10,695 nt of DNA from Methanobacteriota archaeon. Lineage in GTDB: Archaea; Halobacteriota; Bog-38; Methanoflorentales; Methanoflorentaceae. The notes beneath the pieces were generated by a model. The model did no database searches. It saw nothing but the letters and a program-made list of their open reading frames with translations, and was not told where the DNA came from. Each line of letters begins with the position of its first letter. Within the stretch, counting starts at the first letter, position 1. The DNA lies in the NCBI GenBank assembly GCA_028679495.1, contig JAJRBK010000066.1:1-10695 (forward strand). The letters run 5' to 3'. Of this stretch, positions 1 to 5,703 are shown piece by piece. Both the position numbers and the translations under genes were made by a program.

Positions 1-549
1 GATCACATGACGATTTTGCGCGATAGGCTCTGGGATTTCAACATAACCGTAAAGCCTCTTGAGAGCTTGGTACTCGCTTTCAGCAGCACGGCGTGAAGCA
101 AGCATCCATGAGCTTCTTTCGGCATGTGCGATATACCCCCTTGCTCGTTTAATGTGCCGAAATGTTGTTCCCTCGCGATGAAACTTCACTGCGACGGTCA
201 CACCATCATCCCGTTGAGCATCGTAAATGTCCGACTCCTTCCCAACGCCTATTTTGCCCCCGATGGCGCTGATGATCCCACGCTTAACGAGGGCGTATAT
301 CGCCAGAGCATCAAACCCGGTGTATGTGAGCTTGTAGCCTACGTAATGTGCAGTTTTTCGCTGCACCAGTTTTTGTCTTGAAAGGCGACTAATCCTATAA
401 TTCACTTCGCTTTTTGCCAACCGTGAGTACGAGGACAGATCATCAACAGGAACCCAATCAAAGAAACGCATTCCTGTTTCGACTCCTCGTAAGACTCTGA
501 AGTCGTACCTTTCGAGCGTCTTGAATTCGCGAGCGATGTCTTGTAGCAT
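1..549 (-). CDS. rio2: RIO2-family serine/threonine protein kinase (partial, 3' end beyond window)
   Basis: RIO2 is an atypical protein kinase/ATPase that acts in late maturation of the small ribosomal subunit. The 183 residues visible start MLQDIAREFK and contain the RIO2-type N-terminal winged-helix region (DFRVLRGVETGM at residues 16-27, then a helix-turn-helix to about residue 75). The kinase core begins at residue 91 with GIISAIGGKIGVGKESDIY, which is the RIO nucleotide-binding loop, and the ATP-binding lysine lies in VAVKFHREGTT (Lys122). The C-terminal catalytic part with the catalytic Asp and DFG-like motif is beyond the left edge. The ATG at 549 was chosen because the frame has a stop at 603-601, no better start codon, and this N-terminus has the usual length before the DFRVLR motif. 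It is divergent from ncsA, 77 bp apart. The family call is from motifs seen in the sequence and is strong. Confidence 0.93.
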   Translation of the reverse strand, partial: MLQDIAREFKTLERYDFRVLRGVETGMRFFDWVPVDDLSSYSRLAKSEVNYRISRLSRQKLVQRKTAHYVGYKLTYTGFDALAIYALVKRGIISAIGGKIGVGKESDIYDAQRDDGVTVAVKFHREGTTFRHIKRARGYIAHAERSSWMLASRRAAESEYQALKRLYGYVEIPEPIAQNRHVI

Positions 550-590
550 CTTTACTGCTGCCAGCGTATACTTGTCTGACGGATTGACAT

Positions 591-599
591 GTTTTATTA
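591..599 (+). promoter_or_regulatory. Candidate TATA box for ncsA (possibly bidirectional)
   Basis: An AT-rich TTTTATTAG element lies about 30 bp before the ncsA ATG. That spacing would put transcription start within a few bases of the ATG, a near-leaderless mRNA. On the other strand it lies about 45 bp before the RIO2 start, so the same stretch could serve both divergent genes. Confidence 0.4.
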
Positions 600-626
600 G
601 TTATCGATCTAAAACCTTCATTAGAG

Positions 627-1529
627 ATGAGATGCGATAAATGTAGCGCGCCTGCTATTGTGTTTCAGAAGTATTCAGGTCTACACTTGTGCCAGAAACA
701 CTTCCTCTTAGACGTCGAAAAGAAGATCAAGCGAGAGGTTCGAAAGGCGAAAGTAGAGGGCACACTAGCTGTCGCTTTTAGTGGGGGCAAAGATAGTGCG
801 GTAGCACTATACGTACTGAACGAGTTGCTGGCCAAATCGGGGACGAACATCGTGGCAATCACCGTCGACGAGGGCATCGCGGGATACCGAGATAACGTGC
901 TCGAGACAGCCGCCTTGCTTATCACCCAACTTCGTATTGAATGGAAGATAGTCTCTTTTGAGCAGCAGTTCGGCGTGCGGATTGACCAAGTGAGGGATCG
1001 TCCGTGTACTCTCTGTGGCATTCTTCGACGGTCGCTTTTGAATCGCGCTGCAAAGAGTGTAGGAGCTTCCACACTTGCGACGGGGCACAATTTAGATGAC
1101 GAAGCTCAGACCATTCTCATGAATTACTTGAGAGGAGATATTGGGCGGCTTCTCAGGCTTGATCATGGTGAAAAAGCTGGACTAGTTAGGAGAATCAAGC
1201 CACTTAAGTACGTTCCTGAAAAAGAAGTTGCATTATATGCACTCCTTAAAGGCATTCCAATCGACCTAGAGGAGTGCCGATTTTCATTTGGAGTTTTTAG
1301 AGCTGAGGTACGGGAACTGCTTAACGATCTTGAATCCAATCATCCAGGCACAAAGTACTCGCTCGCCCGTGGCCATGAAAAGATCTTACAGCTAACACAG
1401 CGAACGCCCTTCGAGCTGCGCGAGTGTGTTGAATGTGGCGAGCCCTCAGTAAAGCAACTTTGCCAGAGTTGTGATACCCTGGCTAAAGTACGCCTTCACG
1501 GTTCAGATGTGAATGAGAGCGAGCCGTAA
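627..1529 (+). CDS. ncsA: tRNA 2-thiolation protein NcsA (Ncs6/TtuA/TtcA-type PP-loop ATPase)
   Basis: This is a 300-residue PP-loop adenylating sulfurtransferase of the Ncs6/TtuA family, which activates a tRNA uridine for 2-thiolation with sulfur from a ubiquitin-like carrier. An N-terminal zinc finger is visible as C3, C6, C22 and H25. The PP-loop SGGKDS is at 52-57. The catalytic or Fe-S cysteines are C127 and C130 (RPCTLCG) and C217 (EECRFS). GHNLDDEA at 153-160 is the second family signature, and a C-terminal zinc knuckle uses C267, C270, C279 and C282. The start was taken at the ATG that supplies the first zinc cysteines. The neighbouring convergent ftsZ2 and cdrS match the Haloferax volcanii arrangement in which NcsA (needed for wobble-uridine thiolation) lies next to ftsZ2, so NcsA is favoured over TtuA (position 54). 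Substrate position is inferred, not seen. Confidence 0.92.
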   Translation: MRCDKCSAPAIVFQKYSGLHLCQKHFLLDVEKKIKREVRKAKVEGTLAVAFSGGKDSAVALYVLNELLAKSGTNIVAITVDEGIAGYRDNVLETAALLITQLRIEWKIVSFEQQFGVRIDQVRDRPCTLCGILRRSLLNRAAKSVGASTLATGHNLDDEAQTILMNYLRGDIGRLLRLDHGEKAGLVRRIKPLKYVPEKEVALYALLKGIPIDLEECRFSFGVFRAEVRELLNDLESNHPGTKYSLARGHEKILQLTQRTPFELRECVECGEPSVKQLCQSCDTLAKVRLHGSDVNESEP

Positions 1530-1560
1530 ACCTTGCGCGGTTTGCGTAAGGGGTCGCTCT
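1516..1560. terminator. Nested hairpin between convergent ncsA and ftsZ2
   Basis: An 8-bp stem (1531-1538 with 1544-1551, one G-U pair, loop GGTTT) is enclosed by a second 7-bp stem (AGAGCGA 1516-1522 with TCGCTCT 1554-1560). A short T run follows on the plus strand (1560-1563). It overlaps the last codons of ncsA and stops just short of the ftsZ2 stop. It may be a shared termination element; archaeal termination does not require a hairpin, so this is an inference. Confidence 0.45.
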
Positions 1561-1561
1561 T

Positions 1562-2710
1562 TTACAGTATGCTATCGATCTGCGTAAACTCTACATTGCC
1601 AGCGTAGTTACGGATGCTCGTCTCTTTCTTTTTGCAGGTCTGCTTATCTTGCTTGGGAGTTTGGAATTTAAAGAGCTCATTTTGAGCAGGTCCCAGCACT
1701 TGCGCCGATTGCACGCCAGTCATTATAGCCATGATTCGCACGCGACCTTCATATCCCCGTTGTACCCGCGCTCCCCAGATGACGTTAGCGTGAGGATCCA
1801 GCTGCGAGGTTAAAGAGTTTGCTATTTGTTCAGCTTCCTTGAGCGTTAAATCGGGACCACCCGTGATGTGGATGAGTGCACCCTTTGAACCTCGATAATC
1901 GACTTCTAGTAACGGATGATTAAAAGCCTCACGGACAACGTCACGCGCTTTATCTTGGCTTCGAGATTCGCCAACCAACATTGCAGCGACTCCCCCGCTG
2001 TTCATTATAGTTCGAACATCGGCGTAATCGAGATTTATCAAGGAAGGCTGAGTGATCGTTTCGGCGATGCCTTTTACTGTCTCAGCTATGATCTGGTCCA
2101 TCACAGAAAATGCCTGATCAATGGGCAAGTTAGGCACATAATCTAACAGGCGATTATTGTCAAGGACGATGACTGTATCGGCTTCTCTTCGTAAATCTTC
2201 CAGCCCCTCCTCAGCCTTGATCAGCCGAGCCCGTTCCACGCTAAACGGGGTCGAGACCATCGCAACGACAATTGCCCCGTGCGCTTTTGCTATCTGAGCT
2301 ATAACAGGGGCTGTTCCAGTGCCGGTGCCGCCCCCCATGCCCGCCGTTACAAATACAAGGTCCGCACTATCAAGCAGTTCATCAAGGGTCCTTCGCCCAA
2401 GTTCGGCTGCTCGCCGTCCAATTTCAGGATCTCCCCCTGCCCCAAGACCCTTAGTAATCGATTTTCCGACGAGCACCTTGGTATCAGACTCAATCATGTC
2501 GAGATGCTGTTTATCAGTGTTTACAGCAATAGTCTCTGCCCCCTCGACCCCTATATTGTAGAGTCTGTTAACGGTATTGTTGCCAGCTCCACCGCATCCT
2601 ATGATGAGGATGCGCGGAGTTATATTCTCGAACTCGTCCTCTTGCACGATTTGAAATCGCTGCTTCTCTAATTCACATCGCCGCAAAGCCTCTTCCACAA
2701 TACTTTGCAT
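1562..2710 (-). CDS. ftsZ2: Cell division protein FtsZ2
   Basis: This is a 382-residue tubulin-superfamily GTPase that polymerises at mid-cell. [13 protein letters not shown] (38-50) and the tubulin signature GMGGGTGTG (124-132) bind GTP. The T7-loop region NLDYADV (226-232) supplies the catalytic acidic residue of the neighbouring subunit. Several stretches match FtsZ2 rather than FtsZ1: the short N-terminus [51 protein letters not shown] and [15 protein letters not shown]. After residue 341 comes a Lys/Gln-rich linker and a short hydrophobic end (FTQIDSIL) that may act as the tail peptide for partners. A GTG four codons upstream could also start the frame, but the ATG at 2710 has a Shine-Dalgarno-like GGTGGCGG about 5 bases before it and gives the family N-terminus. 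It lies 17 bp after the cdrS stop and is very likely in one operon. Confidence 0.96.
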   Translation of the reverse strand: MQSIVEEALRRCELEKQRFQIVQEDEFENITPRILIIGCGGAGNNTVNRLYNIGVEGAETIAVNTDKQHLDMIESDTKVLVGKSITKGLGAGGDPEIGRRAAELGRRTLDELLDSADLVFVTAGMGGGTGTGTAPVIAQIAKAHGAIVVAMVSTPFSVERARLIKAEEGLEDLRREADTVIVLDNNRLLDYVPNLPIDQAFSVMDQIIAETVKGIAETITQPSLINLDYADVRTIMNSGGVAAMLVGESRSQDKARDVVREAFNHPLLEVDYRGSKGALIHITGGPDLTLKEAEQIANSLTSQLDPHANVIWGARVQRGYEGRVRIMAIMTGVQSAQVLGPAQNELFKFQTPKQDKQTCKKKETSIRNYAGNVEFTQIDSIL

Positions 2711-2727
2711 ATATACCGCCACCTATT

Positions 2728-2904
2728 CTAAATAGCTCCAACAAAGCGTTCCTTTCGAGTGAGCAGCTTATCATAACGATTATCTACTAGATCCCGAACG
2801 GCTGCCCGTATTGCCTCACTTTTCGAGGGAAACTCGCCTGCTGAGACCAGTTTATTCAATAACTCAAGCTGCTGTTTAGGTAACCTAAGTGTAACCCTTT
2901 CCAT
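2728..2904 (-). CDS. cdrS: Ribbon-helix-helix (CopG-type) regulator, CdrS-like
   Basis: This is a 58-residue ribbon-helix-helix protein: strand [12 protein letters not shown], helix [11 protein letters not shown], turn EFPSKSE, helix [18 protein letters not shown], and a short basic tail. Such proteins dimerise and bind DNA through the paired strand. In haloarchaea a short RHH protein directly upstream of ftsZ2, CdrS, is a known regulator of ftsZ2 and cell division; size, fold and position all fit here. The start at 2904 was chosen because it begins exactly at the domain and has GAGGTGG five bases upstream. The frame is open for 38 more codons upstream, but that extension has no family character. 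The companion cdrL is not next to it; upstream lie about 300 bp and then tRNA genes. Autoregulation of the operon is an inference. Confidence 0.88.
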   Translation of the reverse strand: MERVTLRLPKQQLELLNKLVSAGEFPSKSEAIRAAVRDLVDNRYDKLLTRKERFVGAI

Positions 2905-2927
2905 AGCAACCACCTCGGTGATGTCTT

Positions 2928-3066
2928 GTGTCTGACGCAAAGCGAACATGCGAATGCTGAAAAGACCACAAAAAGCTGCTAAAAGTCTGACACCCATTTT
3001 GAAGTGTCTAAACTGCAATCAACTTTTGTGGATATTAAGCTTGTGTTATCGCTTTTTTATAAAAAA
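2928..3066 (-). promoter_or_regulatory. Upstream region of the cdrS-ftsZ2 operon with TATA-like palindrome and repeats
   Basis: A TTTTTTATAAAAAA palindrome at 3053-3066 is the best TATA-like element. It would give a leader of roughly 120 bases; a weaker candidate is TTAATATC at 3032-3039. Between them and cdrS are two direct copies of GTCTGAC (2930-2936 and 2985-2991) and an imperfect inverted pair CCACAAAA/TTTTGTGG (2966-2973, 3024-3031). These could be operator sites, but no binding motif is proven. Confidence 0.3.
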
Positions 3067-3201
3067 GAGTAGATAGAATTAAGACAAAAGCTCAAAAACA
3101 AGAAAGCGTGCAAGCTGTTAAAGTTGTATAAGGTGAAGCAGTAACTCCCTTACAGCAGACAAAAAAGGATAAGTATCTCGTTAACCGTAATAATGTCGTA
3201 A
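3067..3201. other. AT-rich intergenic stretch before tRNA-Tyr
   Basis: No convincing coding frame is seen. A weak TATA-like ATAAGTAT lies about 30 bp before tRNA-Tyr and may be its promoter. A second, TTGTATAAGG, lies near 3124-3133. Nothing else is recognisable. Confidence 0.4.
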
Positions 3202-3275
3202 CCCGCCTTAACTCAGTCTGGCAGAGTGGTCGGCTGTAGACCGACATGTCCCCCGTTCAAATCGGGGAGGCGGGA
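3202..3275 (+). tRNA. tRNA-Tyr (GUA)
   Basis: The acceptor CCCGCCT pairs with AGGCGGG and the discriminator is A. The anticodon stem GTCGG/CCGAC encloses the loop CTGTAGA with anticodon GTA, and the T-arm is CCCCG TTCAAAT CGGGG. The C1-G72 pair is the archaeal tyrosine identity element. There is no intron. It is the first of a plus-strand cluster, 16 bp before tRNA-Phe, so the two are probably co-transcribed. Confidence 0.97.
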
Positions 3276-3291
3276 TTTACATATTGTAGAT

Positions 3292-3365
3292 GCTCCAGTA
3301 GCTCAGCCTGGGAGAGCGCCAGACTGAAGATCTGGTTGTCCCCGGTTCAAATCCGGGCTGGGGCA
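3292..3365 (+). tRNA. tRNA-Phe (GAA)
   Basis: The acceptor GCTCCAG pairs with CTGGGGC (one G-U pair) and the discriminator is A. The anticodon stem CCAGA/TCTGG encloses the loop CTGAAGA with anticodon GAA, and the T-arm is CCCGG TTCAAAT CCGGG. It is intronless. A T-rich stretch right after it (3366-3375) is a likely oligo-T terminator of the Tyr-Phe transcript. Confidence 0.97.
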
Positions 3366-3375
3366 TTTCTTTTAT
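3366..3375 (+). terminator. Oligo-T terminator after tRNA-Phe
   Basis: Two T runs (TTT and TTTT, separated by C) directly follow the tRNA-Phe discriminator base. This is the usual archaeal termination signal after a tRNA. Confidence 0.45.
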
Positions 3376-3444
3376 TAGGCCTTGCATAGATGACGTGCTG
3401 TCGACCGTTCTTGTCTATTTAGGCTTTAATCTCGAGCTAACAAC

Positions 3445-3453
3445 TTTTATATA
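3445..3453 (+). promoter_or_regulatory. TATA box of tRNA-Gly/tRNA-Ser
   Basis: TTTTATATA lies about 36 bp before the 5' end of tRNA-Gly, the spacing expected for an archaeal TATA box with a leader of some 10 bases. The space between it and the tRNA is filled by a long palindrome (next entry). Confidence 0.6.
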
Positions 3454-3484
3454 GATCCGAGCGTACTATCGTACGCTCGGATTT
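3453..3484. repeat. Perfect 12-bp inverted repeat (extendable to 14) before tRNA-Gly
   Basis: ATCCGAGCGTAC (3455-3466) pairs perfectly with GTACGCTCGGAT (3471-3482) around the loop TATC. One G-T and one A-T pair extend the stem to 14. Three or four T follow the stem. It begins immediately after the TATA box and ends one base before tRNA-Gly. It could be a terminator for upstream transcription, an operator palindrome, or a structured tRNA leader. Confidence 0.8.
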
Positions 3485-3485
3485 T

Positions 3486-3558
3486 GCGCTGGTAGTGTAG
3501 TCGGTTATCACTGAGGCTTGCCAAGCCTCAAACCCGGGTTCGAATCCCGGCTAGCGCA
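3486..3558 (+). tRNA. tRNA-Gly (GCC)
   Basis: The acceptor GCGCTGG pairs with CTAGCGC (one G-U pair) and the discriminator is A. The anticodon stem GAGGC/GCCTC encloses the loop TTGCCAA with anticodon GCC, and the T-arm is CCGGG TTCGAAT CCCGG. It is intronless, lies 8 bp before tRNA-Ser, and is probably on the same transcript. Confidence 0.96.
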
Positions 3559-3566
3559 TTCCTCGT

Positions 3567-3666
3567 GCCGAGGTAGCCAAGTGGACTACGGCGCCAGCCT
3601 GGAGTCCTTCAATCAGAAAGCTGGTGAGGCTCTCGCCTCGCAGGGGTTCAAATCCCTTCCTCGGCG
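3567..3666 (+). tRNA. tRNA-Ser (GGA) with a 14-nt intron
   Basis: This is a class II tRNA: the acceptor GCCGAGG pairs with CCTCGGC, the discriminator is G (serine identity), and the long variable arm is GAGGC TCTC GCCTC. The anticodon stem CCAGC (3594-3598)/GCTGG (3620-3624) encloses 21 bases instead of 7, so 14 bases are an intron after position 37. The spliced loop is CTGGAGA with anticodon GGA. The T-arm is AGGGG TTCAAAT CCCTT. The last 19 bases overlap, on the opposite strand, the end of the S4/FtsJ methyltransferase gene. Confidence 0.94.
3605..3618 (+). other. Archaeal tRNA intron (position 37/38) in tRNA-Ser
   Basis: The exon bases CTGG pair with the intron bases TCAG (one G-U) as a 4-bp central helix. 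It is flanked by two 3-base bulges, AGT and AAA. Cutting after the second base of each bulge removes exactly 14 bases and restores a 7-base loop. The inner part is only a 7-base loop, so this is a relaxed BHB without an inner helix, and close to the shortest introns of this type. Confidence 0.88.
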
Positions 3667-4337
3667 TTCAAGCCTGCCTTTTTCTCACCGATAATAAAAA
3701 CCTCATCTTTTTGACTAGTGAGCGAACAAAGTATGTCAAATCCCATGTCTTCAACGCTACTCTTGAAGCGATCTAAAGTCTCTTCGCTCATTTTCCCCTT
3801 GAGCACTTGTAGCACTCGTCCACCGACCTTTAGAGCGATTAAGCAGCGCGCAAGTAACCTAAGTGACGCATCGGGCTCGACTGTAACATCGTTTAGAATC
3901 ACGTCGAAATACCCTGCAAAATGGCGAAAATCGTAAGCAAATGCATCAGCGTGTAAGACCGTTGCCTTCCCTGGGTATTGGCTCGCTATCTGGTCGAGTT
4001 TACGCTTAAATGAGGCGCTGAATTCAAGCGCATATACACTTTTCGCAAACTCTAAGGCGTAAAGCATAAAGCCACCTGCGCTTGCTCCGATATCAAGCAC
4101 CTTATCACCTGCTTCGATGAGCGTGCAAGCATTTTGAATTTGCTTTAGTTTCCAGTAGCCGCTCGGCTTATCAGCCGTAGCATCGACAGTGATCACATCA
4201 CTAGGCATTACTTGAAAAGAAGGCTTGTTGATCACTCGCCCGTTAACAATCACGAATCCTAACTTAACGGCTCTCTGGGCTCGCGACCGCGAGCTGATAA
4301 GCTTTTTTTTCACAAGCACAACATCAAGACGCGTCAC
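3648..4337 (-). CDS. S4-domain FtsJ-like RNA methyltransferase (TlyA family)
   Basis: The N-terminal S4 RNA-binding domain (TRLDVVLVKKKLISSRSRAQ and the following VNGRV turn) is followed by a Rossmann-fold methyltransferase with the SAM motif LDIGASAGGF. The family is described for 2'-O-methylation of rRNA by TlyA. The candidate FtsJ-type K-D-K-E tetrad is K65 in YWKLKQ, D150 in LNDVTV, K180 in QVLKGK and E212 in KDEVFIIG. The length of 229 residues is slightly short. The GTG at 4337 was chosen because MTRLDVVLV matches the family start; another GTG at 4346 adds three residues. The stop codon lies inside the antisense tRNA-Ser T-loop. It is divergent from the ACT gene, sharing about 60 bp. 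The RNA target is unknown, and the tetrad assignment is by position only. Confidence 0.85.
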   Translation of the reverse strand: MTRLDVVLVKKKLISSRSRAQRAVKLGFVIVNGRVINKPSFQVMPSDVITVDATADKPSGYWKLKQIQNACTLIEAGDKVLDIGASAGGFMLYALEFAKSVYALEFSASFKRKLDQIASQYPGKATVLHADAFAYDFRHFAGYFDVILNDVTVEPDASLRLLARCLIALKVGGRVLQVLKGKMSEETLDRFKSSVEDMGFDILCSLTSQKDEVFIIGEKKAGLNAEEGI

Positions 4338-4349
4338 GTTATACACTGC

Positions 4350-4359
4350 TTTATATCAT
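4350..4359. promoter_or_regulatory. Candidate TATA box in divergent S4/FtsJ-ACT promoter region
   Basis: TTTATATC lies about 47 bp before the ACT gene, which gives a leader of about 20 bases. The complement (GATATAAAG) lies about 18 bp before the preferred start of the opposite gene, which is too close for a normal leader, so it fits the ACT gene best. Confidence 0.4.
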
Positions 4360-4400
4360 GTTAGAGTCGTACAGGTCTACAATCCTCGTGAGTCTTTAAC

Positions 4401-4904
4401 ATGTGGAGCGAAATACTCGCCAAGTTTGCTCAGTTTCCAGCACAAGAGCGTGTTGCACAAGTCTTGCTGGAGCGTGGCCTCCAAGTCAGTGAAGCGGGAG
4501 GCGTATTTATGGAGGGTATCAGAATCCCCAACACTGAAATTGCAAAGCAAGCAAAGGTGGATCGACGGGCGGTCGACCAAGCAACAGCAACTATTCTGAG
4601 TGATCAAATGCTTGCAGATTTCTTTCTGAATTTAAAGACGTTCGTATTCTTACGCGACGTCGCCCCCATTTTAAAGCTCGGCGTCATTGTTATTACCCCA
4701 CGAGACGCAGCACAAGTGGGCGTGATAGAAGAGGTAACCCAGGCCATTGCCGATTGTAATATCCGCATTAGGCAGGCCGTAACAGACGACCCTTATTTCA
4801 TTGACGATCCTAAACTAACACTCATCTGCGACGTCAAGATTCCTGGTTCTCTTGTAGATAAGTTGCTACAGCTTGGTAGCGTAAAAGGAGTATCGGTATA
4901 TTGA
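4401..4904 (+). CDS. HTH and ACT domain protein (predicted amino-acid metabolism regulator, COG1707 type)
   Basis: This 167-residue protein begins MWSEILAKF, the usual start of this archaeal family. Residues about 10-75 form a helix-turn-helix (IPNTEIAKQAKVDRRAVDQAT at about 42-62). Residues about 95-167 form an ACT domain (GVIVITPRDAAQVGVIEEVTQAIADCNIRIRQA, then KLTLICDVKIPGSLVDKLLQLGSVKGVSVY). ACT domains bind amino acids or other small ligands, and with an HTH this suggests a ligand-responsive regulator. The effector and targets are unknown, and the neighbours (RNA methyltransferase, HD hydrolase) give no hint. There is no strong Shine-Dalgarno; the TATA spacing suggests a short leader. 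The domain call is solid; the regulator role is inference. Confidence 0.85.
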   Translation: MWSEILAKFAQFPAQERVAQVLLERGLQVSEAGGVFMEGIRIPNTEIAKQAKVDRRAVDQATATILSDQMLADFFLNLKTFVFLRDVAPILKLGVIVITPRDAAQVGVIEEVTQAIADCNIRIRQAVTDDPYFIDDPKLTLICDVKIPGSLVDKLLQLGSVKGVSVY

Positions 4905-4917
4905 CTTCCAGCTAATC

Positions 4918-4965
4918 TTGAGCGCTTTGAGCACGCAATCCGATCGCGTTATCAACGGCGCTCAA
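4918..4965. repeat. 8-bp inverted repeat downstream of the ACT gene
   Basis: TTGAGCGC (4918-4925) pairs perfectly with GCGCTCAA (4958-4965), and ACGC/GCGT can form a smaller inner stem. No T run follows. It starts 14 bp after the ACT stop in the convergent gap and may stabilise a 3' end. Confidence 0.4.
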
Positions 4966-5025
4966 TCAATGCAAACTCCCATTTGGTTCTTGTATATTGC
5001 AATTGCGAACTCCGAACAGCTTGCC

Positions 5026-5055
5026 GTGTGAGAATTAGCACACAGTTCTATTTTT
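5026..5055 (+). terminator. Hairpin with T run, possible terminator of the ACT gene
   Basis: GTGTG (5026-5030) pairs with CACAC (5039-5043) around 8 bases. After a short spacer come five T (5051-5055). This fits a terminator for plus-strand transcription. The rest of the 4905-5151 convergent gap shows no convincing gene. Confidence 0.35.
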
Positions 5056-5151
5056 GCACGGCGAGCGTCGCATTGGATGCCGTTGTAATATTGTCCCACT
5101 TTTGCGATACTGCACTTTTATCTACCAATCTAACAAAGCAACTGGGCACTA

Positions 5152-5703
5152 TCACTCCCGTCGCTTGCTACTGTAATAGGTACTGGAGTGAAAGCACCTA
5201 CTAAAAACCTCTTCGTGTAGGGCTCTAATTCGACCAACTATCACGCGATCCTCAACCTCTCGTTGAAACGCGGCGAGGGCCTTGTCAATGCTTACTCGTT
5301 TCGAACCTTCGATCAGATTGTCGACCGCTGCCACGATTTTTTCTTCGATAGTCTGAGGAACATACGTGCCCGATGGCAGTCCTAAGCCTGCCGCTTCATC
5401 TGCTGTTATTCCTGCCCCCACGTGCCTTTCGGCAATGCGCGCGATTCTTTCGTCGATGTTGTTGCGTCTCAGAATCTGTGCTCCAGCAATCCCGTGATTG
5501 ATCTGGTGAGTTCTACACCTGCCAATGTCATGTAAGAGCCCTCCTATTCGGACGAGCTCCACATTCGCGTCAGAGCATGATTCTGCAACTTCAACGCCAT
5601 ATTTTGACACTGCTTGAACGTGCTTGATGATTTTTTCACTGCAACCGCAAGTATACAAAAACTGGAGGGCTTGCTCATAGGAAGGAAAACTACTCAAAGG
5701 CAC
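5152..5703 (-). CDS. HD-domain metal-dependent hydrolase (TIGR00295-type archaeal family)
   Basis: This is a 183-residue single HD-domain protein. The metal-binding pattern is visible as H28 (IIKHVQAV), H58-D59 (GGLLHDIGR), H70 (NHGIAGAQIL), H94 (AERHVGAGIT) and D128 (AAVDNLIEG). HD proteins of this kind cleave phosphate esters, often of nucleotides, but the substrate of this archaeal family is not established. The GTG at 5703 overlaps the end of tfe by 14 bases, so translation is probably coupled. No ATG is available near the start, and the region SYEQALQFLYTCGCSEKIIKHVQAV matches the usual family beginning. It is the last gene of the trm56-ATP-grasp-tfe block on the minus strand. Confidence 0.85.
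   Translation of the reverse strand: MPLSSFPSYEQALQFLYTCGCSEKIIKHVQAVSKYGVEVAESCSDANVELVRIGGLLHDIGRCRTHQINHGIAGAQILRRNNIDERIARIAERHVGAGITADEAAGLGLPSGTYVPQTIEEKIVAAVDNLIEGSKRVSIDKALAAFQREVEDRVIVGRIRALHEEVFSRCFHSSTYYSSKRRE

Noticed and set aside
124..381. Plus-strand open frame of 85 codons
   Set aside because: It lies antisense to the RIO2 kinase gene, whose motifs are clear, and shows no family features.
665..1090. Minus-strand open frames opposite ncsA
   Set aside because: They are shadows of ncsA; the sense strand carries the PP-loop and zinc cysteines.
1916..2671. Plus-strand open frames opposite ftsZ2
   Set aside because: They are antisense to the GTPase domain and have no recognisable protein features.
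2711..2722. GTG start four codons upstream for ftsZ2
   Set aside because: The GGTGG that would serve the downstream ATG overlaps this GTG, and MQSIVEEA matches the FtsZ2 N-terminus.
2905..3018. 38-codon upstream extension of the cdrS frame
   Set aside because: The RHH domain begins exactly at the internal ATG, which has its own GAGGTGG site; the extension looks like non-coding leader.
3202..3666. tRNA cluster as an integration site for a mobile element
   Set aside because: No integrase, no direct repeat of a tRNA 3' end and no atypical cargo was seen nearby.
4225..4607. Open frames overlapping the S4/FtsJ and ACT genes on either strand
   Set aside because: They overlap well-supported genes and have no conserved features.
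4983..5204. 73-codon plus-strand frame in the convergent gap
   Set aside because: Its composition is not protein-like, it lacks a ribosome binding site, and it runs into the HD gene antisense.
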